Origin: Thermotogae bacterium
Lineage (GTDB): Bacteria; Thermotogota; Thermotogae; Petrotogales; Petrotogaceae
NCBI GenBank assembly: GCA_024233675.1
Contig: JACKPH010000001.1
Coordinates: 62,001-126,000, forward strand
Direction: 5' to 3'
Length of the DNA stretch: 64,000 nt
Shown: piece after piece, positions 25,150-33,413 of the stretch
Position numbering within the stretch: position 1 is the stretch's first letter
Layout: each line of letters starts with the position of its first letter
Notes under the pieces: model-generated
What the model saw: only the letters and a program-made list of their open reading frames with translations
Database searches by the model: none
Told to the model about the DNA's origin: nothing
Position numbers and translations under genes: made by a program

Positions 25150-26093
25150 TAATTAATTTCAGCTTTATTATAAGGGTTTGCTCTATATTCCTCAACATTT
25201 ATAAATCCCTTTTGGGTGATTAATTTTACGTTTTTATACCCATCGCCTATATCAGCAGAATTAACATATTCGTCATCAAACATAAATATTTTCTGTGAGG
25301 CATCAGCCTTTATATGGGTGTTTTCTGAATTTAAGCTTAAATTTATGTTACCCTTTTTTAAACGAATTTCAAGGTTAACGAAATTTATTGCACTTACAAT
25401 TACATTACCGCTTTCTATTTCAATATATATATTGTCTGCACTTAAATTATAGAGAACAGCACTTCCTTCTTTTATTTTCACACTTAATTTTTTCCCTGCT
25501 TCTATATAATTTATTACGTAAAAATCACCTTTATCTTTTTCAACAATGGTTTCAGTATTTGTTTTAATACTTTTAAAATCAACTTTACCTCTGTCAACGT
25601 TCAGAAGTATTTTATTGCTTTTTATATTTTCAGCCGAAACATCTCCGTTTTCGGAAAAAATATTAAACTGTCCTGTAAAATTAATATTTTCCCCTTTAAA
25701 ATTTCCGTTTTTTGTTATATAAACAAGATCTTCGGCGTTAGGTGAAGAATTAACTGTATAAGTACCTGTTCCGTTCCATTCTATATATTCCTGATTTTCC
25801 CTGACTATGAAATTTTTAAGAAAACTTAAAGTACCTGTTTTTTTAAAAGACTCTTTTACGGAAAAAAGATTAAAATCTTTTTTGTAAGAAAAATCCGGAT
25901 ACTCGTTTTCAAGAGAAACATAATTTATAACAAAATTTTCATAATCCGAGGAATTATATACAAGGTCCGAATAAATTGTTTCTATTTTAAATTTTTTTAT
26001 TCCGTCAGTATTAAGTGTATAAACTTTATCCGCACCGTAAAGAAAAACTACTGATAAAAAAGATATAAAAACAAAAATTATATTTTTTTTCAT
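25149..26093 (-). CDS. Exported beta-repeat protein, DUF4097/LiaG-like
   Basis: A 314-residue exported protein. A signal peptide (1-20, ending FLYGA) is followed by short alternating beta strands with the look of DUF4097 adhesin-like domains (VSAENIKSNKILLNVDRGKVDFKSI, SGNVIVSAINFVNLEIRLKKGNINLSL). LiaG of Bacillus carries such a domain. It lies downstream of a NarL-type two-component pair in the same direction, with five bases between the regulator stop and its start. A cell-envelope stress output or accessory role is inferred from this LiaGSR-like layout. Family assignment is by eye only. Confidence 0.7.
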   Translation of the reverse strand: MKKNIIFVFISFLSVVFLYGADKVYTLNTDGIKKFKIETIYSDLVYNSSDYENFVINYVSLENEYPDFSYKKDFNLFSVKESFKKTGTLSFLKNFIVRENQEYIEWNGTGTYTVNSSPNAEDLVYITKNGNFKGENINFTGQFNIFSENGDVSAENIKSNKILLNVDRGKVDFKSIKTNTETIVEKDKGDFYVINYIEAGKKLSVKIKEGSAVLYNLSADNIYIEIESGNVIVSAINFVNLEIRLKKGNINLSLNSENTHIKADASQKIFMFDDEYVNSADIGDGYKNVKLITQKGFINVEEYRANPYNKAEIN

Positions 26094-26098
26094 ACTTA

Positions 26099-26755
26099 TC
26101 AGCCTTTGTTAAAATAATCATGCAAATACAAAACAAGCTGTGTTCTGTCCCTGACCTGAAGCTTTGACAAAACATTACTTATATGATTTTTTACCGTTCC
26201 TTCTGTTATAAAAAGTTTTTCCGCTATTTCCTTGTTGGATTTTCCTTCGACAACAAGTAGTGCTATTTCTGATTCTCTGTGTGTAAGTGCTTCATAAGGA
26301 CCTTTTATTTCTATTTCTTTTTCTGATTTAGTCTGAAAATTATTTAAAATATCAACAACTTTATTTGCTATTTCAGACTGAAGAAGTACATTACCTGTGT
26401 ATACAGCTCTTATTGCCTTTATTATTTCCTCGGACTTTACATCTTTAAGAATATATCCGTTCGCACCGTTTTTTAGCGCATAAAAAATATATTCATCTTC
26501 TTTAAATGTAGTCAATATAATAACTTTAACTTCCGGATGCATTTTTTTTATCTTTTCGGTAGCCTCAACACCGTCCATAACAGGCATTCTTATATCCATA
26601 AGAACAACATCAGGTTTTTCTTTTTCGATTTTTTCAATAGCCTCTCTTCCGTTGGATGCTTCTGATATTATCTTTATATCCTCAGAAAAACTGAGAAGCA
26701 TGGAAATTCCTTCTCGTATAAGGGCCTGGTCATCAACTATCATTACTTTTATCAC
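26099..26755 (-). CDS. NarL/LuxR-family response regulator
   Basis: A 218-residue regulator. The receiver domain has D10/D9 acidic residues, phospho-acceptor D54 (VVLMDIRMPVMDG), TTFKEDEY and the conserved lysine in GYILKDVKSEE. The C-terminal LuxR helix-turn-helix reads LTHRESEIALLVVEGKSNKEIAEKLFITEGTVKNHISNVLSKL in outline, a complete GerE-type domain. The start is GTG at 26755, overlapping the kinase stop as GTGA, five bases after GGGGGAA. Its partner is the adjacent kinase. Confidence 0.96.
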   Translation of the reverse strand: MIKVMIVDDQALIREGISMLLSFSEDIKIISEASNGREAIEKIEKEKPDVVLMDIRMPVMDGVEATEKIKKMHPEVKVIILTTFKEDEYIFYALKNGANGYILKDVKSEEIIKAIRAVYTGNVLLQSEIANKVVDILNNFQTKSEKEIEIKGPYEALTHRESEIALLVVEGKSNKEIAEKLFITEGTVKNHISNVLSKLQVRDRTQLVLYLHDYFNKG

Positions 26756-27939
26756 TGAGATTCCCCCTTAACAGGTATATTTATTTTTGTAATAAAACCC
26801 GATCCGTCCTCAGAGCAAAACTCTACCTGTCCTCCTATTTCAGAAACCCTCATTTCTATTCCGTTAAGGCCGTTACCCTTTGATAATTTTTTACAGCCTT
26901 TTCCGTTATCCGAAACTTCAATATAAAAAAAATTTATCCCCGAATGAAGTTCAATAAATATTTTATCAGCATTTCCGTGCTTAACAGAATTAGTTATAAG
27001 TTCCTGAATACTTCTGTAAACTACATGTTTAAGTTCAGGCTGATAAGATTCTATATCACCTTTTATATCCATACTTATTTTTATATTACCCAAAGAAAGA
27101 TTTGTTATAAGAGCATTCAGTGAATCTTTAAGATTTTCCGAATTCATTGTATCTTTAAGTGTATATATTGCTTTTCTTACATTCTGCATAGAATCCCTCG
27201 CAAGAATCTGTGATTTTTCTATAGCCTTTTTTGCTGATTCCGTATCGTTAATTTCAAGAGTTTTTGATGCATATTCAAGACTCATTATCAAGGCTGTAAG
27301 TGTATGTCCGAGAGAATCATGTATTTCTCTTGCTACTCTGTTTCTTTCTTTTTCCACAACAAGTTCCTTGATTTTTTTTAAAGACATTTTGAGTTTGTTG
27401 TTTGTATCCTTTAGTTTTTCGTTTAAAAAAGTTATTTCATTTCTTTCAAGATTCTGTCTTTTCAGAAGATATAATACGGCTATTACTGAAAAATAAAAAA
27501 GATTATTTGATATAAAATCAAATCCTATACTGTCTACAAAACTTTTATCGTTGAAATATATATCAAAATTATTTTCCCTGAACCATATTGTTATATAAAA
27601 AATAAAATGATAAATTATAAGAAATAATGTACTTTTACCCTCAAAAAAGAAAATTACATCGTACAGAAGTATCATAAGATATATAAGATAATCACTCGAT
27701 ACATTTACAGTAAGATAATAAATCAAAATTATTTCGAATAACATTGATATAAAATTAATTATTTTTGAATTTTTTATTTTATATACCCTTAAAGTATCAA
27801 TAATCACAGCTAAAAAAGTTAGTGCTCCGTAAAAAATAATTTTTTCCGGAAAAAATTTCATCTCTCTGACTATGTTGATAAAGAGCGGTACCGCTATTAT
27901 TATTCTTAAAATTATATAATACCCGTACTTCACAAACAT
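26752..27939 (-). CDS. Sensor histidine kinase, HisKA_3 (LiaS/DesK-like)
   Basis: A 395-residue membrane kinase. The N-terminal 160 residues contain five or six hydrophobic helices with almost no extracytoplasmic domain, typical of intramembrane-sensing kinases. A coiled linker (LNEKLKDTNNKLKMSLKKI) leads to the HisKA_3 motif REIHDSLGHTLTAL (phospho-His) and an ATPase domain with ITNSVKHGN, DNGKGC and GNGLNGIEMRVSEIGG. I chose the ATG at 27939, preceded by GGTGA; the in-frame ATG at 27951 has no usable ribosome site. It is coupled to the NarL-type regulator. Confidence 0.94.
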   Translation of the reverse strand: MFVKYGYYIILRIIIAVPLFINIVREMKFFPEKIIFYGALTFLAVIIDTLRVYKIKNSKIINFISMLFEIILIYYLTVNVSSDYLIYLMILLYDVIFFFEGKSTLFLIIYHFIFYITIWFRENNFDIYFNDKSFVDSIGFDFISNNLFYFSVIAVLYLLKRQNLERNEITFLNEKLKDTNNKLKMSLKKIKELVVEKERNRVAREIHDSLGHTLTALIMSLEYASKTLEINDTESAKKAIEKSQILARDSMQNVRKAIYTLKDTMNSENLKDSLNALITNLSLGNIKISMDIKGDIESYQPELKHVVYRSIQELITNSVKHGNADKIFIELHSGINFFYIEVSDNGKGCKKLSKGNGLNGIEMRVSEIGGQVEFCSEDGSGFITKINIPVKGESQ

Positions 27940-28044
27940 TAAAATCACCATCTTTTCAGTATCAGCTTATATTATAACAAATAATTCTGAATTTTTGAAA
28001 AAAATTTTTAAAGAATAATTCTGTAATAAACTTTATTTATTATA

Positions 28045-28073
28045 TTGAAAAAAAATCTTTAATATTATATAAT
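28045..28073 (+). promoter_or_regulatory. Promoter of GNAT gene
   Basis: TTGAAA (28045-28050), 17-base spacer, TATAAT (28068-28073), about 28 bases before the start codon. Confidence 0.75.
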
Positions 28074-28101
28074 TGTAGAAAAATTATTTTAAAGGTGAAT
28101 T

Positions 28102-28974
28102 ATGACTCAGAATGAAATTAAATTTTTTAAAGAAAACCTTTTAAAAATATCCGTTTCCGCTTATGAAATTTTTGAAAAATCTTTAAAGAAAGATTATCTT
28201 TTAGATTATTTTTTTAATTCTCACGGAGTTTACACTGCTATAAAATCCGATAGCAGAGATAATTATATTGTTTTTTACTTTTCTTTTGATAACTCTTTTA
28301 GTGATGTAAAAATAATAAATGAATTTATTATAAAAATAATTAATATTTCAAAAAAATATGAAAACAGAGATATTTTTTTTAATTTTTCCGGAGAAAATCT
28401 TTTTCTTATAGAATACTTCAGAAAATATTTTTCATTAAAAACAGATTCTTACGGATTTCAGTATAAAATCCCGAGATCATCAAAAGATATTTTAAGGATA
28501 AAAACAGAAAAAAATTATCTTGTATCAGATTTAAAGGAAATTCAGTATTCTAATTTTATACTTAAAGATATTGCGGAGCTTATAGACCGAAGTTTTTATG
28601 AACTCGACCTCGTAGAAAACAATACAGGTTTTTATTCTGAAAATCCTGATTATACTTTTGAAATAATTAAAAATGCCGGACGTAATTTTAAACTTTTTTC
28701 ATTTAAAAATGAATTAGCCTGCCTTTATATAACCAAAGAAAATTTCGTATCGCTTATATGCGTAAATCCCAAATTTCAGGGTTTGGGTTTCGGAACTTTT
28801 ATTCTGTACAGAGCCATTGAAAATCTTTTTAAAAATCCGGAAAGACTCTGCGGTTACCTAAACTGTGTAGAATATAACAAAAAAGCACAGCTTTTTTATG
28901 AAAAAAACGGTCTTATAAAAACATCACATTTTAAGGAACATACTCTTGAAAAAAATTTTTCTTTAATAGTTTAA
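28102..28974 (+). CDS. GNAT-family acetyltransferase with unknown N-terminal domain
   Basis: A 290-residue cytoplasmic protein. The C-terminal 130 residues form a GNAT fold, with the acetyl-CoA motif as VNPKFQGLGFGTFILYRAIENL and a C-terminal NKKAQLFYEKNGLIKTSH. The N-terminal 150 residues are rich in Phe, Lys and Asn, and I do not recognise them; they may be a degenerate second GNAT domain. The acceptor substrate is unknown. Single gene between its own promoter and a terminator, upstream of the copper operon. Confidence 0.82.
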   Translation: MTQNEIKFFKENLLKISVSAYEIFEKSLKKDYLLDYFFNSHGVYTAIKSDSRDNYIVFYFSFDNSFSDVKIINEFIIKIINISKKYENRDIFFNFSGENLFLIEYFRKYFSLKTDSYGFQYKIPRSSKDILRIKTEKNYLVSDLKEIQYSNFILKDIAELIDRSFYELDLVENNTGFYSENPDYTFEIIKNAGRNFKLFSFKNELACLYITKENFVSLICVNPKFQGLGFGTFILYRAIENLFKNPERLCGYLNCVEYNKKAQLFYEKNGLIKTSHFKEHTLEKNFSLIV

Positions 28975-28980
28975 CTTTTT

Positions 28981-29012
28981 ATCCCCTTATAATTTTAGGG
29001 GGATTTAATTTT
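28981..29012 (+). terminator. Terminator of GNAT gene
   Basis: ATCCCC (28981-28986) pairs with GGGGAT (28999-29004) across an AT-rich loop and is followed by TTAATTTTTT. Confidence 0.6.
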
Positions 29013-29027
29013 TTGTTAATGTTTTTT

Positions 29028-29064
29028 TGTTATAATTTAATTACCCCTTACGGGGAGGGGAGGG
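29028..29064 (+). promoter_or_regulatory. csoR-copA-copZ promoter with CsoR-type operator
   Basis: An extended -10, TGTTATAAT (29028-29036), is followed within seven bases by ACCCC-TTAC-GGGG (29043-29055) and further G-tracts up to 29064. CsoR proteins recognise such C-tract/G-tract pseudo-palindromes. The same G-rich run contains the csoR ribosome site, so repressor binding would cover the start of transcription. Confidence 0.65.
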
Positions 29065-29069
29065 ATAAA

Positions 29070-29342
29070 ATGAAACACAACGATTCTCTTAAAACCATAA
29101 AAACCGCAAAAGGTCAGATCGAAGCAGTAATAAAAATGATTGAAAGCGAGAGATACTGCATAGATATTTCGAAACAGCTTCTTGCAACAATTTCACTTTT
29201 AAAAAAAGCTCATACCGAAATTCTTAAAAAACATATGGAAACATGTGTAAGAGATGCCGCTTTATCAAGTGAAAAATCCGAAATTGATACAAAGCTGAAA
29301 GAACTTGAAGATGTTCTTGACTATTTAAACAAAACTATATAG
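29070..29342 (+). CDS. csoR: Copper-sensing repressor CsoR (DUF156)
   Basis: A 90-residue all-helical repressor. The Cu(I)-binding triad typical of CsoR is present as C30 (ERYCIDI), H55 and C59 (KKHMETCV). N-terminal features TAKGQIEAVIKMIE match the DNA-contact helix of the DUF156 family. Copper binding releases CsoR from its operator. The start is ATG 29070 after GGGAGGG; an upstream in-frame start at 29013 would fall inside the promoter. It leads an operon with copA and copZ and probably represses it through the operator in front of it. Nickel and formaldehyde sensors (RcnR/FrmR) have different residues, so copper is favoured. Confidence 0.92.
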   Translation: MKHNDSLKTIKTAKGQIEAVIKMIESERYCIDISKQLLATISLLKKAHTEILKKHMETCVRDAALSSEKSEIDTKLKELEDVLDYLNKTI

Positions 29343-29354
29343 TTTTGTTTAAAT
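29323..29354. repeat. 32-bp perfect palindrome at the csoR-copA junction
   Basis: Arms 29323-29338 and 29339-29354 are exact complements and span the csoR stop codon (29340-29342). In RNA this folds to a hairpin of about 14 pairs with a four-base loop, ending about 25 bases before the copA ribosome site. Confidence 0.85.
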
Positions 29355-29389
29355 TTAAAACCGGACAATTTTACTCGGGGAGGATTTTT

Positions 29390-31564
29390 ATGGATAATAA
29401 CGAAAAAAATTTAAATTTCAGTATATCAGGCATGACATGTGCTTCATGCGTGCGCATTGTAGAAAAAAACCTTAAAAAAACCGAAGGTGTTAAATATGTT
29501 TCAGTTAATCTTGCAACCGAAAAAGCTTTTGTTATCGCTGATAATTCAGTAAATTACGAAACGCTTGAAAAAGCTGTTAAAAATGCAGGTTATGAAATGA
29601 AAAGAGAAGCTCCTACCAGTGATATTATAGAGCAGAGATTTAAAAATGACAGGAAAAATATGATTTTTTCACTTTCACTGACTATTCCTCTTATGATTCT
29701 TATGATATTTCATATGTCCGGTATTATGATTCCGTTTTTCAAATGGATAGAACTTTTTACCGGCGGAGCTGTTATTTTTATTTCGGGAAGAAAAACTTTA
29801 AAAGGGGCCGGAATAGCGCTGACACATTTCCATACAAATATGGATACACTTGTTTCCATGGGAGCATTATCGGCGTGGATAACTACAATTTTTTCTATTC
29901 TCGGCTTTGACATTTTATCTTTCGGATCACTTTCCGCTATGCTTATAGCTTTTCATTTAACAGGACGTTATATAGAGTCAAGGCTTAAGTTTAAAGCATC
30001 AAAAGATATAAGAAGTCTTCTTGAACTTCAGTCAAAAGAAGCTAATATTATAGACGGAAATGAGATAATAAAAATCCCTTCGGAAAATCTTAAAACAGGT
30101 AATAAAATAATTGTAAGAACAGGAGAAAAAATTCCGGCAGACGGATTTATATATGAAGGTACCGGATTTATTGACGAATCAATGATTACAGGTGAACCTA
30201 TACCTGTAGGTAAAAATAACGGAGATGAAGTTATCGGCGGTACTGTTTTAAACTCAGGAGTTCTCAAAATTGAAGTTACCGGAACAGGCGAAGATTCTTT
30301 TTTAAGTCAGATGATAAAACTTATCGAAGAAGCACAATCTTCGAAAGTACCTATACAGGCTTTTGCAGACAGAATTACATTGTATTTTATTCCGGTTGTA
30401 TTTTTTCTTGCTTTGGGCGGAGCTCTTTTATGGTATTTTAATTATGAGAATATGCAGCCTTTTCTTCAGTATTTTTCTGATATATTCCCGTGGGTTAATT
30501 ATTCGTCAGGAGCTCTTTCGAATGCTGTATTTGTATTCGTGGCTTCAATTGTTATAGCCTGTCCGTGTGCCCTCGGTCTTGCAACTCCTATGGCTCTTGT
30601 TGCAGGAAGCGGAGTTGCCGCAAAAAAAGGTCTTATAATAAAAAACGGCGAATCTATACAGACAGCTAAGGATATAGATGTTGTAATTTTTGACAAAACA
30701 GGTACAATAACAGAAGGAAAACCAAAAGTCACAGAAACTTCTCTTAGTAAAGAACTTATTCTTGTTGCCGGAGCACTTGAAAAAAACTCAATACATCCTA
30801 TTGCAAAATCAGTATACGAATATTCTAAAGATACAGGAGAAATTCCGGAAATAAAAGAAACCGAAGAAATTCCCGGTAAAGGAATAAAAGGAATTTTAAA
30901 CAATGATTCTTATTTTCTCGGCAAACCTTTTGATTATGATCTGTATAAAGATAAAACAGAAAAAGGATATACTGTGATAGAAATGAGAAAAAATGATGAA
31001 ATAATGGGTTTTATCTCAATTTCCGATCCTATAAAACCCGATTCGGCAGAAGCAGTTTCAAAATTAAAATCACAAAAAATAAAAACAGTTATGATTACCG
31101 GAGATAATGCATTAACGGCAAAAGCAGTATCGGAAAAAACCGGTATAGAAGATTTTATAGCCGGTGTAAAACCGGAAGACAAAGTGAAGTATGTACGGGA
31201 TTATCAGATTAAAGGCCATAAAGTTGCTATGATAGGGGACGGTATCAACGATGCCGCGGCTCTTAAATCGGCAGATATAGGAATAGCAATAGGAACAGGT
31301 ACTGATCTTGCTATAGAAAGTGCTGATATAATAATAGTAAAAGGAGAACTTTCAAGAGTCAATGATGCAATAGAAATATCCGGAATTACTTTTAAGAAAA
31401 TACGTCAGAATTTATTTTGGGCATTTTTTTATAATATCATTGCAATTCCTCTTGCACTTTCAGGTCTTCTTCATCCTGCAATAGCAGAGATAGCAATGAC
31501 TTTCAGTTCTATAAATGTTGTTCTTAACTCTTCGGCAATAAACAGATATTTCAATAAAAAATAG
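29390..31564 (+). CDS. copA: Copper-exporting P1B-type ATPase
   Basis: A 724-residue Cu(I)/Ag(I) efflux pump of the cytoplasmic membrane. There is one N-terminal heavy-metal domain (GMTCASC, C17 and C20), then membrane helices, the actuator loop with TGE (SMITGEPIPVG), the metal-translocating CPC (IACPCALGLATPM, near residue 391), phosphorylation motif DKTGTITEG (near 434), HP motif in NSIHPIAK, and the hinge MIGDGINDAAAL. CPC with these flanks marks the P1B-1 copper class. ATG 29390 follows GGGGAGG; the upstream extension to 29345 lies inside the palindrome and is not natural. It sits between csoR and copZ. Confidence 0.96.
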   Translation: MDNNEKNLNFSISGMTCASCVRIVEKNLKKTEGVKYVSVNLATEKAFVIADNSVNYETLEKAVKNAGYEMKREAPTSDIIEQRFKNDRKNMIFSLSLTIPLMILMIFHMSGIMIPFFKWIELFTGGAVIFISGRKTLKGAGIALTHFHTNMDTLVSMGALSAWITTIFSILGFDILSFGSLSAMLIAFHLTGRYIESRLKFKASKDIRSLLELQSKEANIIDGNEIIKIPSENLKTGNKIIVRTGEKIPADGFIYEGTGFIDESMITGEPIPVGKNNGDEVIGGTVLNSGVLKIEVTGTGEDSFLSQMIKLIEEAQSSKVPIQAFADRITLYFIPVVFFLALGGALLWYFNYENMQPFLQYFSDIFPWVNYSSGALSNAVFVFVASIVIACPCALGLATPMALVAGSGVAAKKGLIIKNGESIQTAKDIDVVIFDKTGTITEGKPKVTETSLSKELILVAGALEKNSIHPIAKSVYEYSKDTGEIPEIKETEEIPGKGIKGILNNDSYFLGKPFDYDLYKDKTEKGYTVIEMRKNDEIMGFISISDPIKPDSAEAVSKLKSQKIKTVMITGDNALTAKAVSEKTGIEDFIAGVKPEDKVKYVRDYQIKGHKVAMIGDGINDAAALKSADIGIAIGTGTDLAIESADIIIVKGELSRVNDAIEISGITFKKIRQNLFWAFFYNIIAIPLALSGLLHPAIAEIAMTFSSINVVLNSSAINRYFNKK

Positions 31565-31575
31565 GAGATGATTTT

Positions 31576-31767
31576 ATGAAATTTGTTTTTACTGTTAATG
31601 ATATGACATGTAATCATTGTAAAATGAGAATCGAGAATGCTCTTAAAACATCGGGAGCTCAGAATATCGATATAGACCTTGTAAGTAAAAAAGTAGTTTT
31701 TGATTCAGAACTTTCAAAAGATGCACTTGTATCAATAATAGACGATGCCGGTTATACGGCCGAATAA
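31576..31767 (+). CDS. copZ: Copper chaperone CopZ-like (HMA domain)
   Basis: A 63-residue soluble heavy-metal-associated domain that carries Cu(I) to CopA or CsoR. The metal site is MTCNHCKMR (C12, C15), with the ferredoxin-like beta-alpha-beta-beta-alpha-beta pattern and terminal IIDDAGYTAE. Length is exactly one HMA domain. It lies eleven bases after copA with an AGGAGAT ribosome site, the last gene of the copper operon, and is followed by a strong terminator. Confidence 0.93.
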   Translation: MKFVFTVNDMTCNHCKMRIENALKTSGAQNIDIDLVSKKVVFDSELSKDALVSIIDDAGYTAE

Positions 31768-31800
31768 AAATACCGGGGATGTTTAATTCCCGGTATTTTT
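31766..31800 (+). terminator. Terminator of copper operon
   Basis: AAAAATACCGGG (31766-31777) and its exact complement (31789-31800) with an 11-base loop and T-run. Confidence 0.9.
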
Positions 31801-31927
31801 ATTATGCTATGTTATAATTTAAATAAAAATAATATTTCTTAAAAAATATGTCATAATTATGCTGTAAATATATAATATGGGTTTTTATTTTTTGTGTTTT
31901 GCTGAAAAAAATATATATTAAAAAAAC

Positions 31928-31956
31928 TTAATATTAGTTAAAAATATTTGTATAAT
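31928..31956 (+). promoter_or_regulatory. Promoter of HAD-MBL-opp operon
   Basis: A weak TTAATA (31928-31933), 17 bases, and a perfect TATAAT (31951-31956), 22 bases before the start codon. The roughly 120 bases further upstream are AT-rich with no recognisable feature. Confidence 0.5.
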
Positions 31957-31978
31957 ATATGATTACGGGAGGAGTAAT

Positions 31979-32665
31979 ATGATAGATCATGTTTGGTTTG
32001 ATCTCGGATATACTTTGGTCAGACTCAACAGAGAAAAAGTTATGAAAAATATTCTTCATAATTTTGACTTTGATATTGATATTTCAAAACTGGAGATTGC
32101 TTACCATCTTACGGATAAATATTTTATGAAAAATTATCCAGGTGTTCTTGCAAGAAACATCGATGAATATTATCCATGGTATATAGGTCTTCTTACCTAT
32201 AATCTCGGAATAAAAGTTAATCTTCATGAACTTTACAATAATATAGTTATTCATAGAAAAAACGAACCTTTAATATGGAGTACTTTTGAAGATACTCATG
32301 AAGTATTAAGCTGTCTTAATGAAAACGGTATAAAAGTAGGTCTCATATCGAACTGGGATACAACAGCAAGAAATATTCTCATAGAAAATGATATAGAAAA
32401 ATATTTTTCATATATTTTTATATCTTCGGAAGTAGGGTATGAAAAACCTGATGAAAGAATTTTTTCGAATGCGCTGAACGAAGCATGTATAAATCCGGAA
32501 AGAGCTCTTTATGTCGGAGATAATTATTATGATGATTATTTAGGCGCATCAAAAATAGATATGAAATGTCTTATTCTTAACAGATTTGATACTTTGGGAA
32601 TAGAAGAACTTAAAATAAAACCTTTAAAAAAATTAAGCGATGTTCTGAATTATCTGGAGATATAA
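31979..32665 (+). CDS. HAD-superfamily hydrolase, degenerate motif I
   Basis: A 228-residue subfamily-I HAD protein. Motif I reads FDLGYTL, so the nucleophile Asp is present but the usual second Asp (DxD, general acid) is Gly. Motif II is ISNWD, motif III lysine is in GYEKPDERIF, and motif IV is YVGDNYYDDYLGA. Loss of the second Asp occurs in dehalogenase-like and some REG-2-like members, so phosphatase activity is uncertain. The alpha-helical cap (15-90) contains WYIGLLTYNLG. It is the first gene of the run HAD, MBL hydrolase and oppABCDF, with one base to the next start. Confidence 0.88.
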   Translation: MIDHVWFDLGYTLVRLNREKVMKNILHNFDFDIDISKLEIAYHLTDKYFMKNYPGVLARNIDEYYPWYIGLLTYNLGIKVNLHELYNNIVIHRKNEPLIWSTFEDTHEVLSCLNENGIKVGLISNWDTTARNILIENDIEKYFSYIFISSEVGYEKPDERIFSNALNEACINPERALYVGDNYYDDYLGASKIDMKCLILNRFDTLGIEELKIKPLKKLSDVLNYLEI

Positions 32666-32666
32666 A

Positions 32667-33413
32667 ATGAAAATAAAAATTTTGGGTTATTTAAGTGCTT
32701 ATCCGAATGAAAAAGCAGCATGTTCGGGTTATCTTTTCATGGATAAAAATGAAAAATTCATTATTGATATGGGTTTCGGAACTTTTTCACGTTTGCCTGA
32801 TGAATTTAAAATACCTGATTTTATAATAATAACCCATTTTCATTATGATCATTTCTCGGATATTTTTGCCCTTGAATATTATCTGAAAGTTCAGAAACAG
32901 TTAGGTATTTTCCAAGGCAAAATACCTGTTTATGCCCCGGAAGACGGATTTTTTTCTGATATTATTAATAAATCAGATGTTTTTGACTATAATATTTTAA
33001 ACGAAAAAACGATAATAAATAAAAAAACATTTTATATAAATTTTATTAAAAATTATCATTCTTTGGAAAATTATTCCGTATCTATTTTAAATGCTGATTT
33101 AAAAACCGTTTATACTTCAGATACCGGATATTACGAGAAACTTGTTTCTTTTGCTGAAAATTCTGACCTGCTTATGAGTGAATGCAGCCTTTACGGAAAA
33201 TATACCGGAAAAGTTCAGGGGCATATGTCATCTTTGGAATCCGCAAAACTTGCCCTCAATTCCGGTTCGAAAAAATTACTTCTGACTCATATTCCGGCTT
33301 ACGGAGATGTCAGCATTCTAAAAAAAGAAGCTTCGGAAATATTCGACGGTGAAATCTTTTTGGCGGGTAATACCGGTGTGTTGAATCTTGAAAAACAGGA
33401 GGAAAACCTATGA
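32667..33413 (+). CDS. Metallo-beta-lactamase-fold hydrolase (RNase Z-like)
   Basis: A 248-residue MBL-fold protein of the RNase Z / phosphodiesterase-like branch. Zinc ligands: THFHYDHFSD (HxHxDH), H in KNYHSLENYS, D in YTSDTGYYE, and H in LLTHIPAYGD; the LMSECS and GHMSSLESAKLA segments are typical of that branch. There is no signal peptide. It overlaps the binding-protein start by four bases (ATGA), so the whole cluster is translationally linked. The substrate is unknown. A link with imported peptides or nucleotides is only suggested by position. Confidence 0.9.
   Translation: MKIKILGYLSAYPNEKAACSGYLFMDKNEKFIIDMGFGTFSRLPDEFKIPDFIIITHFHYDHFSDIFALEYYLKVQKQLGIFQGKIPVYAPEDGFFSDIINKSDVFDYNILNEKTIINKKTFYINFIKNYHSLENYSVSILNADLKTVYTSDTGYYEKLVSFAENSDLLMSECSLYGKYTGKVQGHMSSLESAKLALNSGSKKLLLTHIPAYGDVSILKKEASEIFDGEIFLAGNTGVLNLEKQEENL

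Noticed and set aside
29323..29354. Rho-independent terminator between csoR and copA
   Set aside because: The stem has very few GC pairs and is followed by TTAAAACC rather than a T-run, so it was listed as a palindrome instead.
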